NCBI GenBank assembly: GCA_023091665.1
Contig: JALJCQ010000011.1
Coordinates: 186,001 to 250,000 of the forward strand
From: Pythium myriotylum
Lineage: Eukaryota > Oomycota > Peronosporomycetes > Pythiales > Pythiaceae
DNA length: 64,000 nucleotides
Direction of reading: 5' to 3'
Shown: in pieces, positions 38,169 to 52,919 of the stretch
Layout of the letters: each line of letters opens with the position of its first letter
Numbering within the stretch: position 1 is the stretch's first letter
Translations under genes and position numbers: made by a program
The notes under the pieces: model-generated
Seen by the model: the letters and a program-made list of their open reading frames with translations, nothing else
Database searches by the model: none
What the model was told of the DNA's origin: nothing

Positions 38169-41100
38169 ATGGGCTTGGGGCAGTCCCACGCCGAGTTCTT
38201 CCAGCTCAACCAGCTCGACGCCCAGGACCCCGAGGATGTGGTGGACCCGCTGATGCTGCTCTACCGCGTCGAGCGCACGCTCTGGCGCACCGAGCCCGAG
38301 TGGCTCAAGCCGCCGCCGCGGAATCAGCGCGTCGTCGAATCGTCGGCGCCGAGTGAGCAGCCCGGCGACGCTGCTACCAAGCCTCAGTCATTTATCTCCA
38401 AAGCCGTCGCGATCGACCCGACGAGTCCCATGGTGAGAGGAGACGAACTGTTCGCTCTGCGTGGGCTAGTTCTGATAAGGCTTCACGGTCTTGTAGACGG
38501 TAGCTCAGGCGCTAGCACTAGTGCCGTCGCTCATGGACGAACGATGGGTCTCTCCGCTTGTCGCCATCATCGACAACATGGACGGGACGGTCCAGGCAGT
38601 CGGCTTGGCGTTGCTCGCGACTCTCGTTCGCTCAGGTGAGGTGCACCTCCAGCGTTTTGGATATCCTGGGGTTCGCTCTAATTGATTCAGAGTGCAGCGG
38701 CTGCGGATGAAGTGTTTCTCCGGGTCGGCGGCGTGGCCAAGGTAATGGGGCTTCTCGAACTCGACTCGCCCAACGTGCGCTATCTCGCACTCGAAGTGAT
38801 CCACGCGCTTTGCTCCCGCAATGGTGAAGTGTCTTTCGTTGCTTGCGTACCGAATCGATGGGCTAAGCCGTGTATCTTAGCGCGAATTGTAACCGAGTTT
38901 TGCGACCGTGGCCTAATCCCACACCTTGCGCGTTTGACGGCCCTTGATGAGAGCGACTCTACAAACACAGAAAGTATTCTCGCCTCGTTGAAGATTTTAC
39001 GGCACGTGCTTCCACAGCGTAAGTAATTCGAAGTTGCCATCGCGACATTGTAGTTCATGACGCAGTATAAAGCAGGGCAGCGAGAACAAGTTTCGTCAAC
39101 ACACGACATCCTTCCAATCTTGCTAAAGCTGACTCAGTCTGCGCGACCAGCTATTGCCAACTTCGCCGTAATCAATATTGGTCTGTCTCTCTCCAATCGT
39201 ACGTGAACAGTGCAGGTTAAGCGTGTGATCGTGAAATGATCTTATGTTTTTCGTCGTACAGCAGCAAGCATGGCTAGTGTTGCCGACTTGCGATGCGTTG
39301 ATACCTTATTGAAACTCGTTCAGCCACCTGTGGCAAATCTACATGCAGTCATTCAAGCGCTGTCTCTCATCGCCGACCGGGACAATGGTTTATTCCCGAA
39401 AGAGCTCACTATCCTGACAATGTCGAGGACGCTTGACACCCTGCGCGGTGGGGCTAAACGATCAAAAGCTGCCAGCGCCTGTGCTTACTTGTTCGCGAGT
39501 TTGGCAAGATCGGATACATTGCGAGGTGGGTTGTGTACAGAAGGAAACCTGTCGATTCTCTCCAAACTATTGGTTGGGGGTTCGACGGAAGTCCTCAAAG
39601 GAGCTTCATTTGCGCTTGGTATGGCTGCGCTCGAGGGATCAAGGGCAATCAGAGAGACAATTTTCTCAGTAAATGGTCCTGAGAATTTGCTCAAGCTGCT
39701 GGATGATAGTGCAGATGATGAGCTAACTAGATTGGTGCTATTTGCTCTGGGGACCATTTTGGATTCAATATCTGACAAAATCGATGAGTCACTCACTCTC
39801 CCTCACATTGACAGCGATCAGGTTGATCCTCTCTCCAACAAAGCTCAACACTTAGCAAAGAGCATTGTTGTTGTTGATCGCCGGTACGAGATCGTCCTCC
39901 ACTATCTGAATGATAAGCCAACTTTAGCGTCAACGTATGCGGCAAAGATCGTATGCTACTCGTGCTCAGTCGAAGATGACAAGATATCAGCTTCTTTGAC
40001 CAAGCCTCTACTGGTTCGATTACTGGGTTTTCTCCCAGTCGCGAGTGACGAGCTGCTGCGTTGTCTGCTCTACTTCTTTGTTGAATGCTCTTCTCCAGCG
40101 CCTGCAGTCTCTGGATGCTTCGATGGTGCACGGTTCTGTGAGCTACTCGATAGCGTTGAAGGTTGTGTAGACTCGTTCACCCAACTGTTCTCCCTCCATG
40201 ACCCTGCTCAGCTGGCAGGGTTGATGACTATTTTCCGTCATTATGCGTCACTGAACTCGAGCCTTCGGCTTCAGTTGAGCGCTCTCAGAGTGATTGAGCT
40301 GGCGATGACCTTCTTATCAAGAGTGAGCAGACCATCATTGCAGAGAGAAACCCTGTCTTTTCTTGTTGAGATCACACGGCTAAAAAACCGCGCAGCGATT
40401 GCCAACATTTACAGCCAGTCACCTGATCGTGTAGCGAACCTGTCGTACTCACCTGACCACGAAGTTGTTTCTCTGTCGCTGGAAGTGCTGCGGCGTCTGT
40501 TCAAGTATCACGATAGTCCCGATATCCCAGCTCCTAGCGCGAGACGTCAGCTAGCTAAACTTCTCGGTGCTGAAGACATGCGTATCGCTGTGTCTAGTGC
40601 TCGAGTGTGGGGTAATCTCATGCTTCACTTGGATAAGCGGAAATCATTTGCAGGAATGCCGGACGCTGTGGAAATGCTACTTCGACTGATGCGAAAGAAT
40701 AGAGATGAGCCAAGCAATTCCACACCAAAATCCGTTGTCGTGAAGAACTCTTTCATTGTAACTCGTGCTCTCCTGCGAGGAGTGCGAGAGTGCGCAGATA
40801 TGAAGAAAGAAACAGCGTGTGCTCCAAGTTTTCTGGTTGCGTTTGAGTATTTCGACGACTCACACCAACCTATAATGGTAAACGCAGTGGGGGCGATGGC
40901 GGAAGTTGCAGCAGTGCCAGCGTTGCGAAGATATGCAATGGTACCATTTGTGCTTGAGAAGTTGGCTGACCTGCTCAATGAACGAGATGTGGTGGTTGTC
41001 AGCTCGTCGTATCGAGTCGAGTGGTTGAAGTTTATAACGGTGCTTTGCAAGCGTGATGATCAAGTTCAAAAGTTGCTGTCTGAGTTCGGTGTTGTCGACG

Positions 41101-44100
41101 CTATAACATTGCTTGTCCATTCTCCAGCTTCTACGTTGGAAATGAGTGTTATGAAAGAGTGCTTCGAAGCTCTAGCGTGGTTGTGCTCCAAGAATCTAGA
41201 CGTGAGGAAGAAAGTTGCCCTCTCACCCAAACTGATTGATCTTGCACTACGGTACATCGACTGCTCCATTGAAAATGTCGCTACTGCGTGCCTCCATTTG
41301 CTCCAAAGATTGACTTCGGCTGACGATTCAAATGACCAAAAGAACAAGATCCGATTGTCTGGTGGTGTCGCTGCCATCATGCGCGCTATCCAGTCGACTT
41401 CTGCCTCAGCTGATCTGAAAGTCCGGGCATCTGCTCTCGTCCGCAACCTCGTGACGAACAACGAGACAAATTGCGCGGAGTTTCAAAGATTGGGATTTAT
41501 TCCAATTGTCTTGCGTTTCATAGCGGGCACAAACAAGAAGTTACAGCTTCGGGGTCTCGAGGTGGTGGCGGCCCTGACTCGCGGATTATCGTCCGCAGCA
41601 AAAACCAGCAAACTGGAGACGTTAGAGTGTGAGTACTCACAAGAATTGGTCCAAATCGTACATTCCACAAATCCACCAAAGTTGCTCCGCGCCTGGTGCG
41701 AAGCTGCCGTCAGTTTATGCCACGGATCTACCCGGAACCAGAAGAAGTTTGTGGACTCACAACTGACAATGCCAATCGTAAGACTAGTGACCTACAAGGC
41801 TCCGTTGTTGCCAGATCTTCAGATTGCGGCGGCTCGTCTGCTCGCTTGCCTTGCCTCACTCCCTGTCAACCGAGACATCATGATGGCAGAAGGTGATGAT
41901 GCTCTGTTGAGCACCATTATCGCTGGCTTGCAATCGGAGGTCCATGACGTCCAGCGGTATGTCGCATTGCTCATTGCGCACATAACCACACGAAATGCCG
42001 TGAGCAAAGTTCGCATTGGAGCTGGCAGTACAGCATCGTGCTTAATTGATCGGCTGTCGTCAAAACAATTGAATGTCGTCGAAAATGTGCTACAAGCTAT
42101 AGTGAAGCTGGGTAGCCACGCGGGAAACAAAGTGAAGTTTGGGTCGCGCGTTTGTTTCGAGAAACTCTTGGGCCTTGTTCATGACGAAGAATTGCTTATC
42201 CGCAAAGGTGCTATTAGCGCCATTGCAGTGCTAGTTGAGGGGAGCGATGCCAATAAGAAGCTTCTATTGCAGTGCGAAGCTTCAGTTGTAACAGAGTTAT
42301 GTGCCATGATGAAATCACCCAACGGAAAGATAGTGGAGAGCTCGATGCTCATCCTTGGAGAGTTGTCACAACTTCCTGACCAAACGCTCGAGATCTCCAA
42401 GTACATTGACACAGTCTCTATCGTTCGCATGATTGAGCACCACAATCCTCGAATCCGTCGAGCTGCCCTCCATACTGTCCTTAACTTGACAAAGGAATCT
42501 TTCAACAAACTACGATTCGGCATTCAAGAGTGTATCGACGCGATGCTAACATGTCTTCAATCGGAGGACATGCTCATTGTTGAATTGGCGACAACAAGCC
42601 TTGCCAACTTATCGTTCTTGGAGTCAAACGCGTCGAAAATTGCCACGCGCCATGGCTCCATTGGTATTCTGCTGAAGCTAGCCGCTGCTTCAACAACGAG
42701 CAAAGACTACTTATCTTGGAACGAAGCTCGCTTGTTGGGTCTTGGTAAGGGCTCCAGTGCAGCCCAGACCAGTCCCACCGGAAGAGCAACCTCATCTCCA
42801 CCGAAACAACGGTCTCGAGATGAGAGCTCGTGCGGTGATTTCGAACTTGCGGTGGAGGAAGATGAGATTGATGACAAGCTCGAACCCTTTGTTTATTCGT
42901 CTAAAAAAGAGGTGTCGCCGGAAGATCCAGGTTGCGATGTGGATGATCATCGTCAAGTGCTCGACTTCAGCTCATTTCCCGCTCGCCAGTCGTCCGTGTT
43001 GGAACAAACCCTTCTTGTGGTGAGGAACTGTGCTCATGCGTTAAAGGTCGAGAGTCTTGTCGAGCGAGTTGCTGTGAAAATTATTTGTCAAGCGTTGAAC
43101 CACCCTAGTGAGCTCGTGAAAAGATGTGCGTGCTACATTCTTGCTGTATGGTGCAAAAAAGACACCGTAAGCCAAAGGGCTGCCACGAAGCAAGGAATCC
43201 TGCCAGTACTAATTCAGTTACTCAGCTCTCCAAACGTCAATGTCGTTGAATCGGCAATATACCTTCTCGGCAAGCTATCATATTACGATGACAACCACGT
43301 GAAGCTACTGCAATTCGACATCTTAACCACACTAGTTCAGTCCGTCTTGCGAAAACCATCAAACATCGGTCACGCTGGATTAGTAGACCGCGCCATCCGC
43401 CTCCTCGGAACACTTGTGCAATTTACTCGAGTTCGTCAAACGATCAAATCAGAGGAAATTGTTGCCGACATTTTAACTCAGTTGCTTCAAATTCATCGCT
43501 CACTCGCCAAGAATATCACCCGCCTTATTCTCGGGATGCTCGAAGAAGATTCTCTGCGTTTCTTCCTTCCAAAGAAAACTGTGATGATCTTGCGTGTAAT
43601 TCTAACCGACGATCACAACACGACCCCCAAAACAACTCGGAGTATCCTGACAATATTTCAGCGTATCGTGTCCGTCGAGGAGCACAAAACTACCATTGCC
43701 CTCGAAGACAGTGGGGAAGCACTAACTCGGATGGTACTAGAATTATGCCCGGTAAAGAATTCAGACCCTGGTACTGGGCTGCGACCCGAACTTCCACCAA
43801 ACTCTGCGACGGTGTTAAGTTTGCTCGCGTGTTTATCCTCAACAAGAAAGATTGCATTGATTCTCCATGAGAAAGATGTGTATGCGATGCTACCTTTCTA
43901 TGTAATGACTACAGATTCCGCAGTCTGTGGTGAAGAAGAGGAAACAAACGGTGATCCGATTGTAATGGTGAAGCAGCTCTTTGCTCCCAGGCCGCTGGTT
44001 CTTGACGCGCTTTTAACTGCTAGGAACATGTGTTCCGCCCTAGGCGATAGGGCAGGGACACGCCTATCCAACGCAAACTTCTCGCGGCTGCTGATCGAGT

Positions 44101-47100
44101 TGCTGCGCGCTCTGGGATCCCTTGAAGAGTTTGGGAAACTCCCCCCCGAGGTTCGCGAAAGTTTTGTAGTTCTTGGACGGCTAAGCATGTACTCTCGTGA
44201 CCAGCAACACCTCGCTGAAGACTACGCAGTCGAAGTTGTTTGTTATTATTTCCAGCGATGGATCCAACTCGTTGAGGATAATGGGGTGAATGATGGTGAT
44301 CAAGAGTATGCGGGGAGTGGTGACTTGGTTTCCTTTGTCGATCCAATAGTGAGAGTTCTACTTCATCTTGCAGAAAATGAGACCAACAAGGTATTACTAG
44401 TCGACGCAGGAGCCATTCCTCGGATCCTACAGAGTGTTCATGTGTTGCTACTCACCGATGAGCTTCTTCTCCATTTGACTCGTGCACTGAGGCTAGTTTG
44501 CGCTTTACCCGTCGCCGTCGAATGGTTTGATGCACATGACGTCGTGACCCCTCTCTTTCGCTTTATGCAGAGCCATCGGAACCACGATGATCTGCGTCTG
44601 CTCTGCCTCGGATGCCTTGCCGACATTCTTGAGAACTCGGTATCGAGTCGAAGGCACGTTATTGGTCAACCCCAAGTCTTGCAATTCCTTCTGGAATGCC
44701 TCAAGAATCCAATGGATGATCGAACTGACAAGATCCACTACGCGATCAACTCACTCGAGTGCATGTCGATGGAACCCGAACTTGCGAGCTCCATGGCAGA
44801 ATTAGACAAGGAGCTGCTTTACTTGGTTCCAGGCCTATTACTCGTTCCTGCAGACTCTATCACCCGATCGACGCAATATTTTGCCGTCGAGATGATCGGA
44901 TATATGGCTTCATATGGATACGGCGATAAGCTTGGGCTTCAGTTCGACAACATCGTCAAAGTGGTTACTTTTCTCGATTTTGTTCATGACGAATCCATCA
45001 CGGGCGAGGTCATTGCACTTACGTTGTGGACGCTCGCCCATTTGGTGCGAGGGCGATCATCTAACGAATCCTCAACTCCGACTGCTCTTGCACTAAATGT
45101 TTGTCGCTGGATTGCCACAACTGAAAATGGTATTGACTTGATTGTGAAAGCAGGGTTGGCTCCTTCGGAACAGCTTGGGGCGAGTTCGTCGGTGACGGCA
45201 AACACGATGACAATTCTTTTAGCGATATGCACTTCTATCGAACCTGCCGTTTGGGTACCAGGGTTGATTAAGAGCAATCGTGGTATCTGTGCCACGCTGT
45301 CATCCCACCTCGAGGCGGTCGAGAGAGAAATCAACTTACCAGCCCTAAGGCTACTGGCGATTTGCATGGCAACGACGGGATGTGATGATCTTGCTGAAGG
45401 AACTTTGCCAGGAGATTGTGAGAACTGGACAAAAATTTTCCGTCATCTGATGGAATGGATGGAAGTATATGCGCGAGATCCTGAGAGATGTCCGGGTCCA
45501 TCACTCGGGGATGCGTTTGTTTGTCTCAGTCAAATCACTTTGGTCGAATCTCTGGCTGGTGAATTCAAAGCGTGCATAAGCCGTTCTGGATTGGCAGAGA
45601 TTGTCGGCAATGCCATTACGTATCTCGATCCAAAGCGGCAAGAGAACGATCGAGGTGAGGCCGGAAAGCAAGATCAGGAAAGGTATCAGGTTCTCCTTAA
45701 CGCCTTGAAAATTTGTGGAAATCTCATGGCTTGCACGACGGCCTATACGGAGCGTTTCTTCTTGCTTAACGTACCTCAAGCTATCGAGAATGTGCTCATG
45801 ATTGATGATAATGAGCTCATTGTAGAATCGCTTGTGTGCATGAGCTGGCTCGCAGACTGGAGCAGCACCCGTCAGCTACTCTTCTCGTCGTTACGAAGTG
45901 TTTCTCGCTTGACCGAGTTGTTGGGTCACAAATGTCTAAGCATCGTCGCCAAGGTTACTCCATTGCTGGTACTAATGTGTTCTCGCATCCCATCTCTACC
46001 TGGACTGTGTACAGTCGATGGAATCCAGTTGTTATGCAATCGCTTGTCAACGGTGTCCAACTGGAACGATCGCGATCGTTACGAGACCCGTATCACTGAG
46101 GATTGTGCAACGATCCTTCTCTCAATTTTTTCACCGGAGGAGACAATAAGTGTCTTGTTCCAGGAGGTTGATGTAGTGGGGAAAATGTTTGATATTGTCG
46201 GTAAGAGCGGGGCTCCCGAAATTCCACTCCGAATCTTGACCAAGATTTCAAGCAACGCACAAAGTCACCCCCGGTTTCTACAGCTTTTGGAACAAATCTG
46301 TCAGCTTCTGCATGGTTCAAGTCAGAATCTGGGTGGACCAGCGCAGCACCTAGCACTTTGCATTCTTTTCAACGTGTTCTGCCGCGCAGACGATCCAGAA
46401 ATCGTCCTGAGAACTTTGCAAATCGGAGAGAAACCCGTGCTTCAGCAACTTCTGCCTCTGAAGCGTTGGGTAGGTGTCCCGAACACAGCATCGGTTCGAA
46501 TCGCCATCAAGATTCTCCATACATACGTAAGTTCGACGAGCTTCCGTGTATTACTAAATGATGGAGGAAGTGTTCCTGCTCTGCTAAAACTCATCTCAGA
46601 CACGAACGATGACGTTTCTGCCGCGGCGGCACAGCTTCTTCTCACAGCAATAAGTCAACGTGAGGTGGAAATTGCTGTAACTGTGGAAGACGGTGTTGCT
46701 GTATTGGTGCGAGCGCTTCAGAAGACGAGTAAGTGGCGGCTACAATGCCTGCTGCTGTCAATCCTGAAGAGTATGTGTCATGATGCTGAGGTCCCAGTTC
46801 TCGTCATGAATGAGGATGGGGTCAGTCGCTTGGTCCATTTTGTTCGAGAACGGAAAGGCGTCTTGTTTGCTGCAGATGAACGTCTCGCACTATCATGCAA
46901 AGTGCTCCGATACGTATCGGCAATTGCCGCTCCCGGTGCAGCTTCGCGAATTGTGGATTCTAGGGGTCATGCACGGCTTGTTGAACTTGCTACTCACCAA
47001 GAAGGAAGTACAAACGACTCAGAGCGAGCAACAACGATGGAAATCCTCTCGAACTTGGCAATGTCAGGAGAAGTAACAGCCGCATTGGTCGAGAGTAAGC

Positions 47101-50100
47101 TCCACGAATATTGCCTGAAAACTTTACTTTCTCAACCGTCTGCAGGAGAACACGATTCAGTACCACAAAGTCGGAAACTCGCATTGCTATGCCTTCGTGC
47201 TTTATGCAAACACAACAAAAACATTCGGGTCGAAATATCAACAAACAGGCCACAACTTGTCGATTTGCTCGAGGGTTGGCTGCAGTCTTCTCATGCGACG
47301 ACCTCAGAGACCCCTTCAACAAGTCTCCTAGCCAACGCGATGGCGACACTCAAATATCTTAGTAAAACACTCCCAGGGAGGCATTCCATCTTTACTCGCA
47401 CTTCGCCCGAATTTGTTCAACGTGTATGTGAGAACATAATAGTAGATCAGGCTCGGAGTATTGATATTAACCGTGCACCCGACTCAACATGCAAGATACC
47501 GAAAGCATCGTTAACAAGTTTGGGCGTCAAGCTGTTGGGAAATCTGCTGAGTGACCCAACTCCAGAGCGCTTCCGAGTCAAGTGGACGTGCGGTGATCTG
47601 GTCCGGTTGCTGAGCTTGCTTCAGAACTTGCTATCAGATCACCCTCGGCCAAAGATGCAGCTTCACTGCCTGGATGTTCTTTGCGGATCATTTGACGGGG
47701 GTTGTTACTTGTCCATTTCTGCTCAAATGCTCTCCGATCTAATCAACATTGTTCTCATCAGCCCGACACCACGTCATGCAACACAAGCGGAGCACGTTAT
47801 CATAAAAGCTTTCGAGCGTGAACAAGAGATTCAGCTTGCGATTGTCGGAAGCCAAATACTAGAGCAACTGCTTATTGTGTTCAGCCAACGTGCCGAGTCT
47901 AAATCAACCGAGCCGTTGCAACGCAGACCACTCGCACCAGCACTGACCCATGTACTGAATCTTTCCATGACGCGAGGATTCCTTGTGAACCCCAGGTTCA
48001 TGTCCAAGATCATCACCCTGTTGAGCACATCTCCGCTCGCTTTGAAGGCAGAACTGAGTCTCCGCAACGGAGGCTCGCGGTTCGCGAATCATATCACCAT
48101 GAGTATCGATGATGGTGATGAAGATGCTCTTGTCACGGCTCTTTCAGTCTACCTTGGCTTTGCGCATAGGAGCTCATTTATGCTGAACTGTGCAAATCGA
48201 TCTGACACCGCGTCGCTTCATCACACAATCCATGAGGCTCTTAGAGCTGAGTCGAACGTCTCAGCGCTTGCAGCAACCATATCCGTTGTGCTCAGTCTCC
48301 ACGGGGAGGTTTGCATTTCGGGTGTTGCAGACCGGCAGCAGTCCGGTGAAGGAGTTTTGTCAGGGCGAGCTACAGTCCTAGGACCTCGAGAAGTGACTCA
48401 TCGTGACCTGCTGTTATGGAGCCTACTCTCCCACTCTCTTCATGCGGTCAATGGAGAGTCTCAGCCCACCCATTTGGTATCTCTCATGCAAGAACTCCCG
48501 CACGACCAGTGGCTGTGTTTGTTGGGTGATATTTTCGACCGTTTAGGTGCAATTGCTGCAGTGGCAAATTCGAAGCGTGCATCGAACAGTACAAATGTCA
48601 CAACTGTTATCACGCCAGCTGAAGGGCAGATAATGACTCTTCGCATCCTTGCAGTTACTGCCATGTGCTCTCAGCACCCCGTGCGTCTAGAAGCGACTGA
48701 TAAGCGAACTAGTCTCTGTGTTTCATGTCTTCGCTCTATTTTGTTTGCATCACGTGATGACTTCAAGTCGCACGAAACGGCCCAACTGCTTGAAGGTGCA
48801 CTAGACGCAGTATCATCGATCCGTTTAGGGTGGGGCGAAGATGTAGTTGTCAAATCGGTGACCAAGTTTGGGGATACCCAGCTGCTGCTGTCGAAGTGGT
48901 TGAGGATCTTTAGTGATACTAATGCAAGGTTGGATCCATGTAGAACTACCTCCCTCCAAGTGATGCTTCTTCTTGCTAGCAGCGGAAGCTGCACTGAAGA
49001 CCTCAAGGCTTCAGGGATCCGGACGGCAATCGAGAACAATGAGCTCATCTCAGCCACCCAGAAATCGGTTGTCATTTCGATTCTTGGCTTGCTTGGATAC
49101 AACTCCGATCTTAATGCAGAGTTCCAGATGGCGGTAGAACGCTTGAGTGAAGCAGAGGCTTTCACAGAACGCAAGGAGGCTTTGTCTTATCTCACCAACT
49201 TCCTTCAGCTGTATTCACTCACGGATGAGTCGTCTCAAGAGCAAGCAATCGATTGCTGCATGCGTCATCTTGTCGAGTATATCAACTCAATTGCACGAGA
49301 GGCAAGCCAGTCGAAGACTGGCGATAGTGAGGCAATTCTAGCTTGCGTACGCGACTACCTTGTGTGTTTGATCAAGCTATCCCATGATCAAAATTTTGTC
49401 GACCTTTACATGAAGCACTGGAATACAAACGCCCTATTAGGCGTTTGTTTTAGTCGTCGACGCGCTTTGAATCGGCGCGGCTTCAAGGAATGTTCAGTAC
49501 TAAACCTTCAGCAAATATCTGACGGACTCGACATGTGCAAGAAGTTCTCTGATCTTCTTTCATCTGCAACATCAGCTGGAACTCTTAGCGACACGACATT
49601 CTTGAATGCAATGTCACTCCTAGATGATCTGCCGCTAGAACAGATCTCGCTTTGCGAACGAATCGTCGCTTTGCTCGCGTGGTGTGCGGATAATGAAGAC
49701 ACGTTCGATCTGCTGTGCAACCTCGCAGGACGTCTTCGGTCAGTGTTACGCTTTGTCACTTTGATGAGTGATACCGGATTTCACTCTTTGACCAGGCTCC
49801 TCGACACCCTGACGAAGCGAGTTCCGCAGATTGAGTTGCTTGGAGAACTTCTCACTGAACTTCTCACATGCGTTTATCGTAATGCGGGTAAGCTTAAGAA
49901 TGTGGTGCGGGAGAGGCTACTCCTGTACATCCTGATGATTTTGAAGCGAATGGGAGAAGACGATCTTACTGCGTGCAGTATCTACGAGCAGTCAATCCAA
50001 GTAATTCTGGCCAACGTGCACGTTCCTGCCGAGATGGCAGCACGTTGCAGCTGGGATTTATTAGGTGTTCTCTCAGAGTTGGACCCAGCAATCGTCACCA

Positions 50101-52317
50101 TCTTCAACTTCGACGGTATACAAATCATGCTGAAAGAATTTTGTGAACCGACTAGCGTATCTTCATCCAAGGCTTCTGCGCCAGCATCCCCTCCTATCAA
50201 ACGTGTACTCTCGACTCGTAAGTCAGCTCTCAGCGCTTCTGATCGTGCGGCACTCTCCGCGCCATCACCTGCCTCCAACGAAATTGTATACCGAAGGTTC
50301 GAGGCCTTAAAGTGCCTATCCAAAGCTGCCCGAAATCATGATGAAGTGTTGCAAAAGATTGGTGGATTCCCGGGGATTGCAGCCCATCTTTTCCGAGTCA
50401 TCATGGGAAGCGGGAGTGGAGGCATGATCTCGGAGAGCGAGACTTCTCCAGCCGCGATAAACGCAGCTCAAGAGCATGCTACACATCTGATAGCTCGAAT
50501 ATCATCCCAGGAGCTGTTCCGAGCCTCCTTACTTTCTCAGGACCACATTACGTGCCTCATTGAGTCACTTGAGTCAGTACACCCTAGAATCGTACTGTAC
50601 GCGCTCGAAGCATTGTTTTACTTGAGCGAGTTTGCAATGTGTCTAGAGGCACTTGTGCGTCACGCGACGGTACCAGTGCTTGCACAGATATTAGTCTCAG
50701 TCGAGAACCAGGAGGTTTTGCAGCAAAACACGGAGCTGTTCGTCCTGGGATTGCTCGCCAATATGTGTGCCAAGAACAAGGTGATTGGACGTCGAGTTGT
50801 CTCATCCAATTTACTTCCGAGGCTTCGTCTTTTTCTGGCTTCGTCGCAACAACGGGTTCAGTTCTACGCGATATGGGTTGTGAAGAGTGTATCGAAAGAC
50901 CCAGAACTCGTCGCAAAGTTGCACGAGCAGTGTATCACTGAAGTGGTTTGTGATATGCTACTTGAGTATGACCCGATCAATATCCGCCGGAAGGCCTTCG
51001 GGGCTCTGTGCAATATGATCAGTGGGCACCGTCCCGGTATGGCGTTTATTAGTGAAGATGTCTTGCAAGCGGTTACGCGATGTGTTGTCCAATCGATGCA
51101 TCCGCTTGTTGTCTTACCTCAACCAAATGCGAACAAGTCTTTATCACGTGGGCTTTCTGTACTGGAAGCAATTGCATCCCTGTCGTCATTCGGAAAATCA
51201 ATCATGTGCGATGAGGATGACGCTGAAGACTTGCGCGCGATCCCATTGACACTACAGTTGCTCGATTCTTTATTCGCCGACGTAAAGCTTCGAGCGCTGT
51301 ATGTGACGCTGCGATGGATTGAAGATAATTCTGACAGGGTGCGAGTACGCCAGATAATGCTTGCTGAACCCCCGCTATTGAGTATTGTGCGTGCAATATC
51401 TGAAGAGCGCGGGGAAGGCCTCTTAGTAGCACTGACTCTACTCAATGCGCTACTCGCCATCGATGAAGAGCTTAAGACCAAGCTGGCGTCGATGACGAAT
51501 GAGGTCTTGTTGCGTCTCTTACCGACTCTAGTGCCGACTACCAATCCTTCATTGAGTCCAATGCAGCTAAAGGCACTAAACGAGGCTCTGAAGTCGCTCG
51601 TGACAATGGCTCGGAGCTCGAGTACAAATACACCAGGTTACAAAGTCTCAACTGGAGAAGCACTGAGCCAGAATGCAGCTGTTGGGAACGCCCTAGATCC
51701 TCTCGTGGAACTGCTTCGACACTCGACAGCTTCGGATAATTTGCGCCTCAATGCTCTTTATCTGCTCGTCAACTTCGCTGGATCCTCAGTGGAATTGAGG
51801 CCAAAACTACTCTTAAATGGTACCATGGCTGCCTGCATCCGGACTTTGCTAGAGCCCCACGACGATAAGCTGCTGCAGCTATGTTTGTTGGGAATGGCCT
51901 TGCTTACTAGCAGTGGAGTTGACTTCTCTTCCGTTGTACCCGATCTTCTCGAAGTTGTAGATGTCCTACTGAGATGTTTAGTGTCGAAGAATGCCAGTGT
52001 TCAAGCTAACGCAGTATGGGTTGTCTCAAATATTTGCGGAGAAGGTAAGCTCTTTCCCCACTCAATCGATTTTATTCGTTTTCAATCTCATGCGAATGAT
52101 TTGCCCAGAGCAACTAAGAACGGTGATCGCCAGTCGTGGTGGAGCGACAACTCTTCAGTCGATACTAAATGAAATTGCGAATGTCGGCGCACCCCGAGGT
52201 TCGAGCCTATCCAACCCTGAGCAAAGTAGACCATTGTCGTCATCACACCGGATCCGAGAGTATGCGCCGAAGGCGATTAAGTCACTCGGATTTACGCCAA
52301 TGACACCCGGGTCGTGA
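38169..52317 (+). CDS. Giant armadillo/HEAT-repeat protein, about 4,588 residues
   Basis: Seven exons: 38169-38432, 38497-38635, 38698-38823, 38881-39018, 39073-39180, 39262-52044, 52109-52317; 13,767 nt, exactly 4,589 codons. Exon 6 is one open frame of 12.8 kb. The protein starts MGLGQSH, a good N-myristoylation consensus (Gly2, Ser6). Almost all of it is alpha-helical repeats of 40-45 residues of armadillo type, such as GGVAKVMGLLELDSPNVRYL, GVAAIMRAIQS, GSIGILLKLAAAS, NAVWVVSNICGE and VQFYAIWVVKSVSKDPEL. Two disordered linkers break it, near residues 1420-1480 (SPTGRATSSPPKQRSRDE) and 3885-3930 (KASAPASPPIKRVLS). No kinase, HECT, RING or GTPase motif seen. It is presumably a scaffold. The intron at 38824-38880 is 57 nt and in frame, so it could be retained. 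Confidence 0.88.
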
Positions 52318-52919
52318 AACAGTCGCGTCACAACCGAACTGAGTAAAGCTCAGTGACGATCACTGCGCCGTGCTGCGGTAACGCGATGCGTGCTGGTCGC
52401 AATTGCCTTCCTCCATGGAACGCGCAAGCTAGAGGCGCAATCAGGAGACAAATTCCATAATCTCGTCACATCGCAGACTGTGCGATGGTTAAGGAGATGC
52501 TACAAGTCACTGGTGTGGTCAGAGTACTTTCTCACAGCCCCGTACCAAACAATTCAAAGGCCATACGTCGATTACAGATATAATTGATGCTGGAAAATGT
52601 CCATCAACTGGTTTGACACACCCCACAACCTAAAGCACAGGTCGAGAAGAAGATCGAAACGAAATGAGTCGCGGCTTCAAAGTCACTGAACAGGTCGCGT
52701 GCACTGGATGGAAGGCAAAACCACGAAGCGGATACGATCCCCTCGCAATCGGTGAGTTGAACGATTCATTGACGAAGGCTCAGCTTTCACACTGGATTCT
52801 GAGCTCAAAACTTGCGAGTCACGCGCCCCAGCGACACTATTCTGGGAGACCGCCAGCGTCCTCCAGTTCTGTTCGTGCTTCTACTCGACCCACAACTCCT
52901 AGCTCCATTTCTGGAAGTT
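52318..52919. other. Intergenic with candidate 5' exon
   Basis: About 600 bp upstream of the membrane-protein start. An ATG at 52664 opens MSRGFKVTEQ and runs about 29 codons to a consensus donor gtgagt at about 52752. I could not find an acceptor joining it in frame to the downstream gene, so it may be a non-coding 5' exon or chance. Nothing else recognised. Confidence 0.35.

Noticed and set aside
49424..49447. Hairpin acaaacgcc/ggcgtttgt followed by T residues, like a bacterial terminator
   Set aside because: It lies inside the continuous coding exon of the giant armadillo gene of a eukaryote, so a terminator role is not credible; probably chance.
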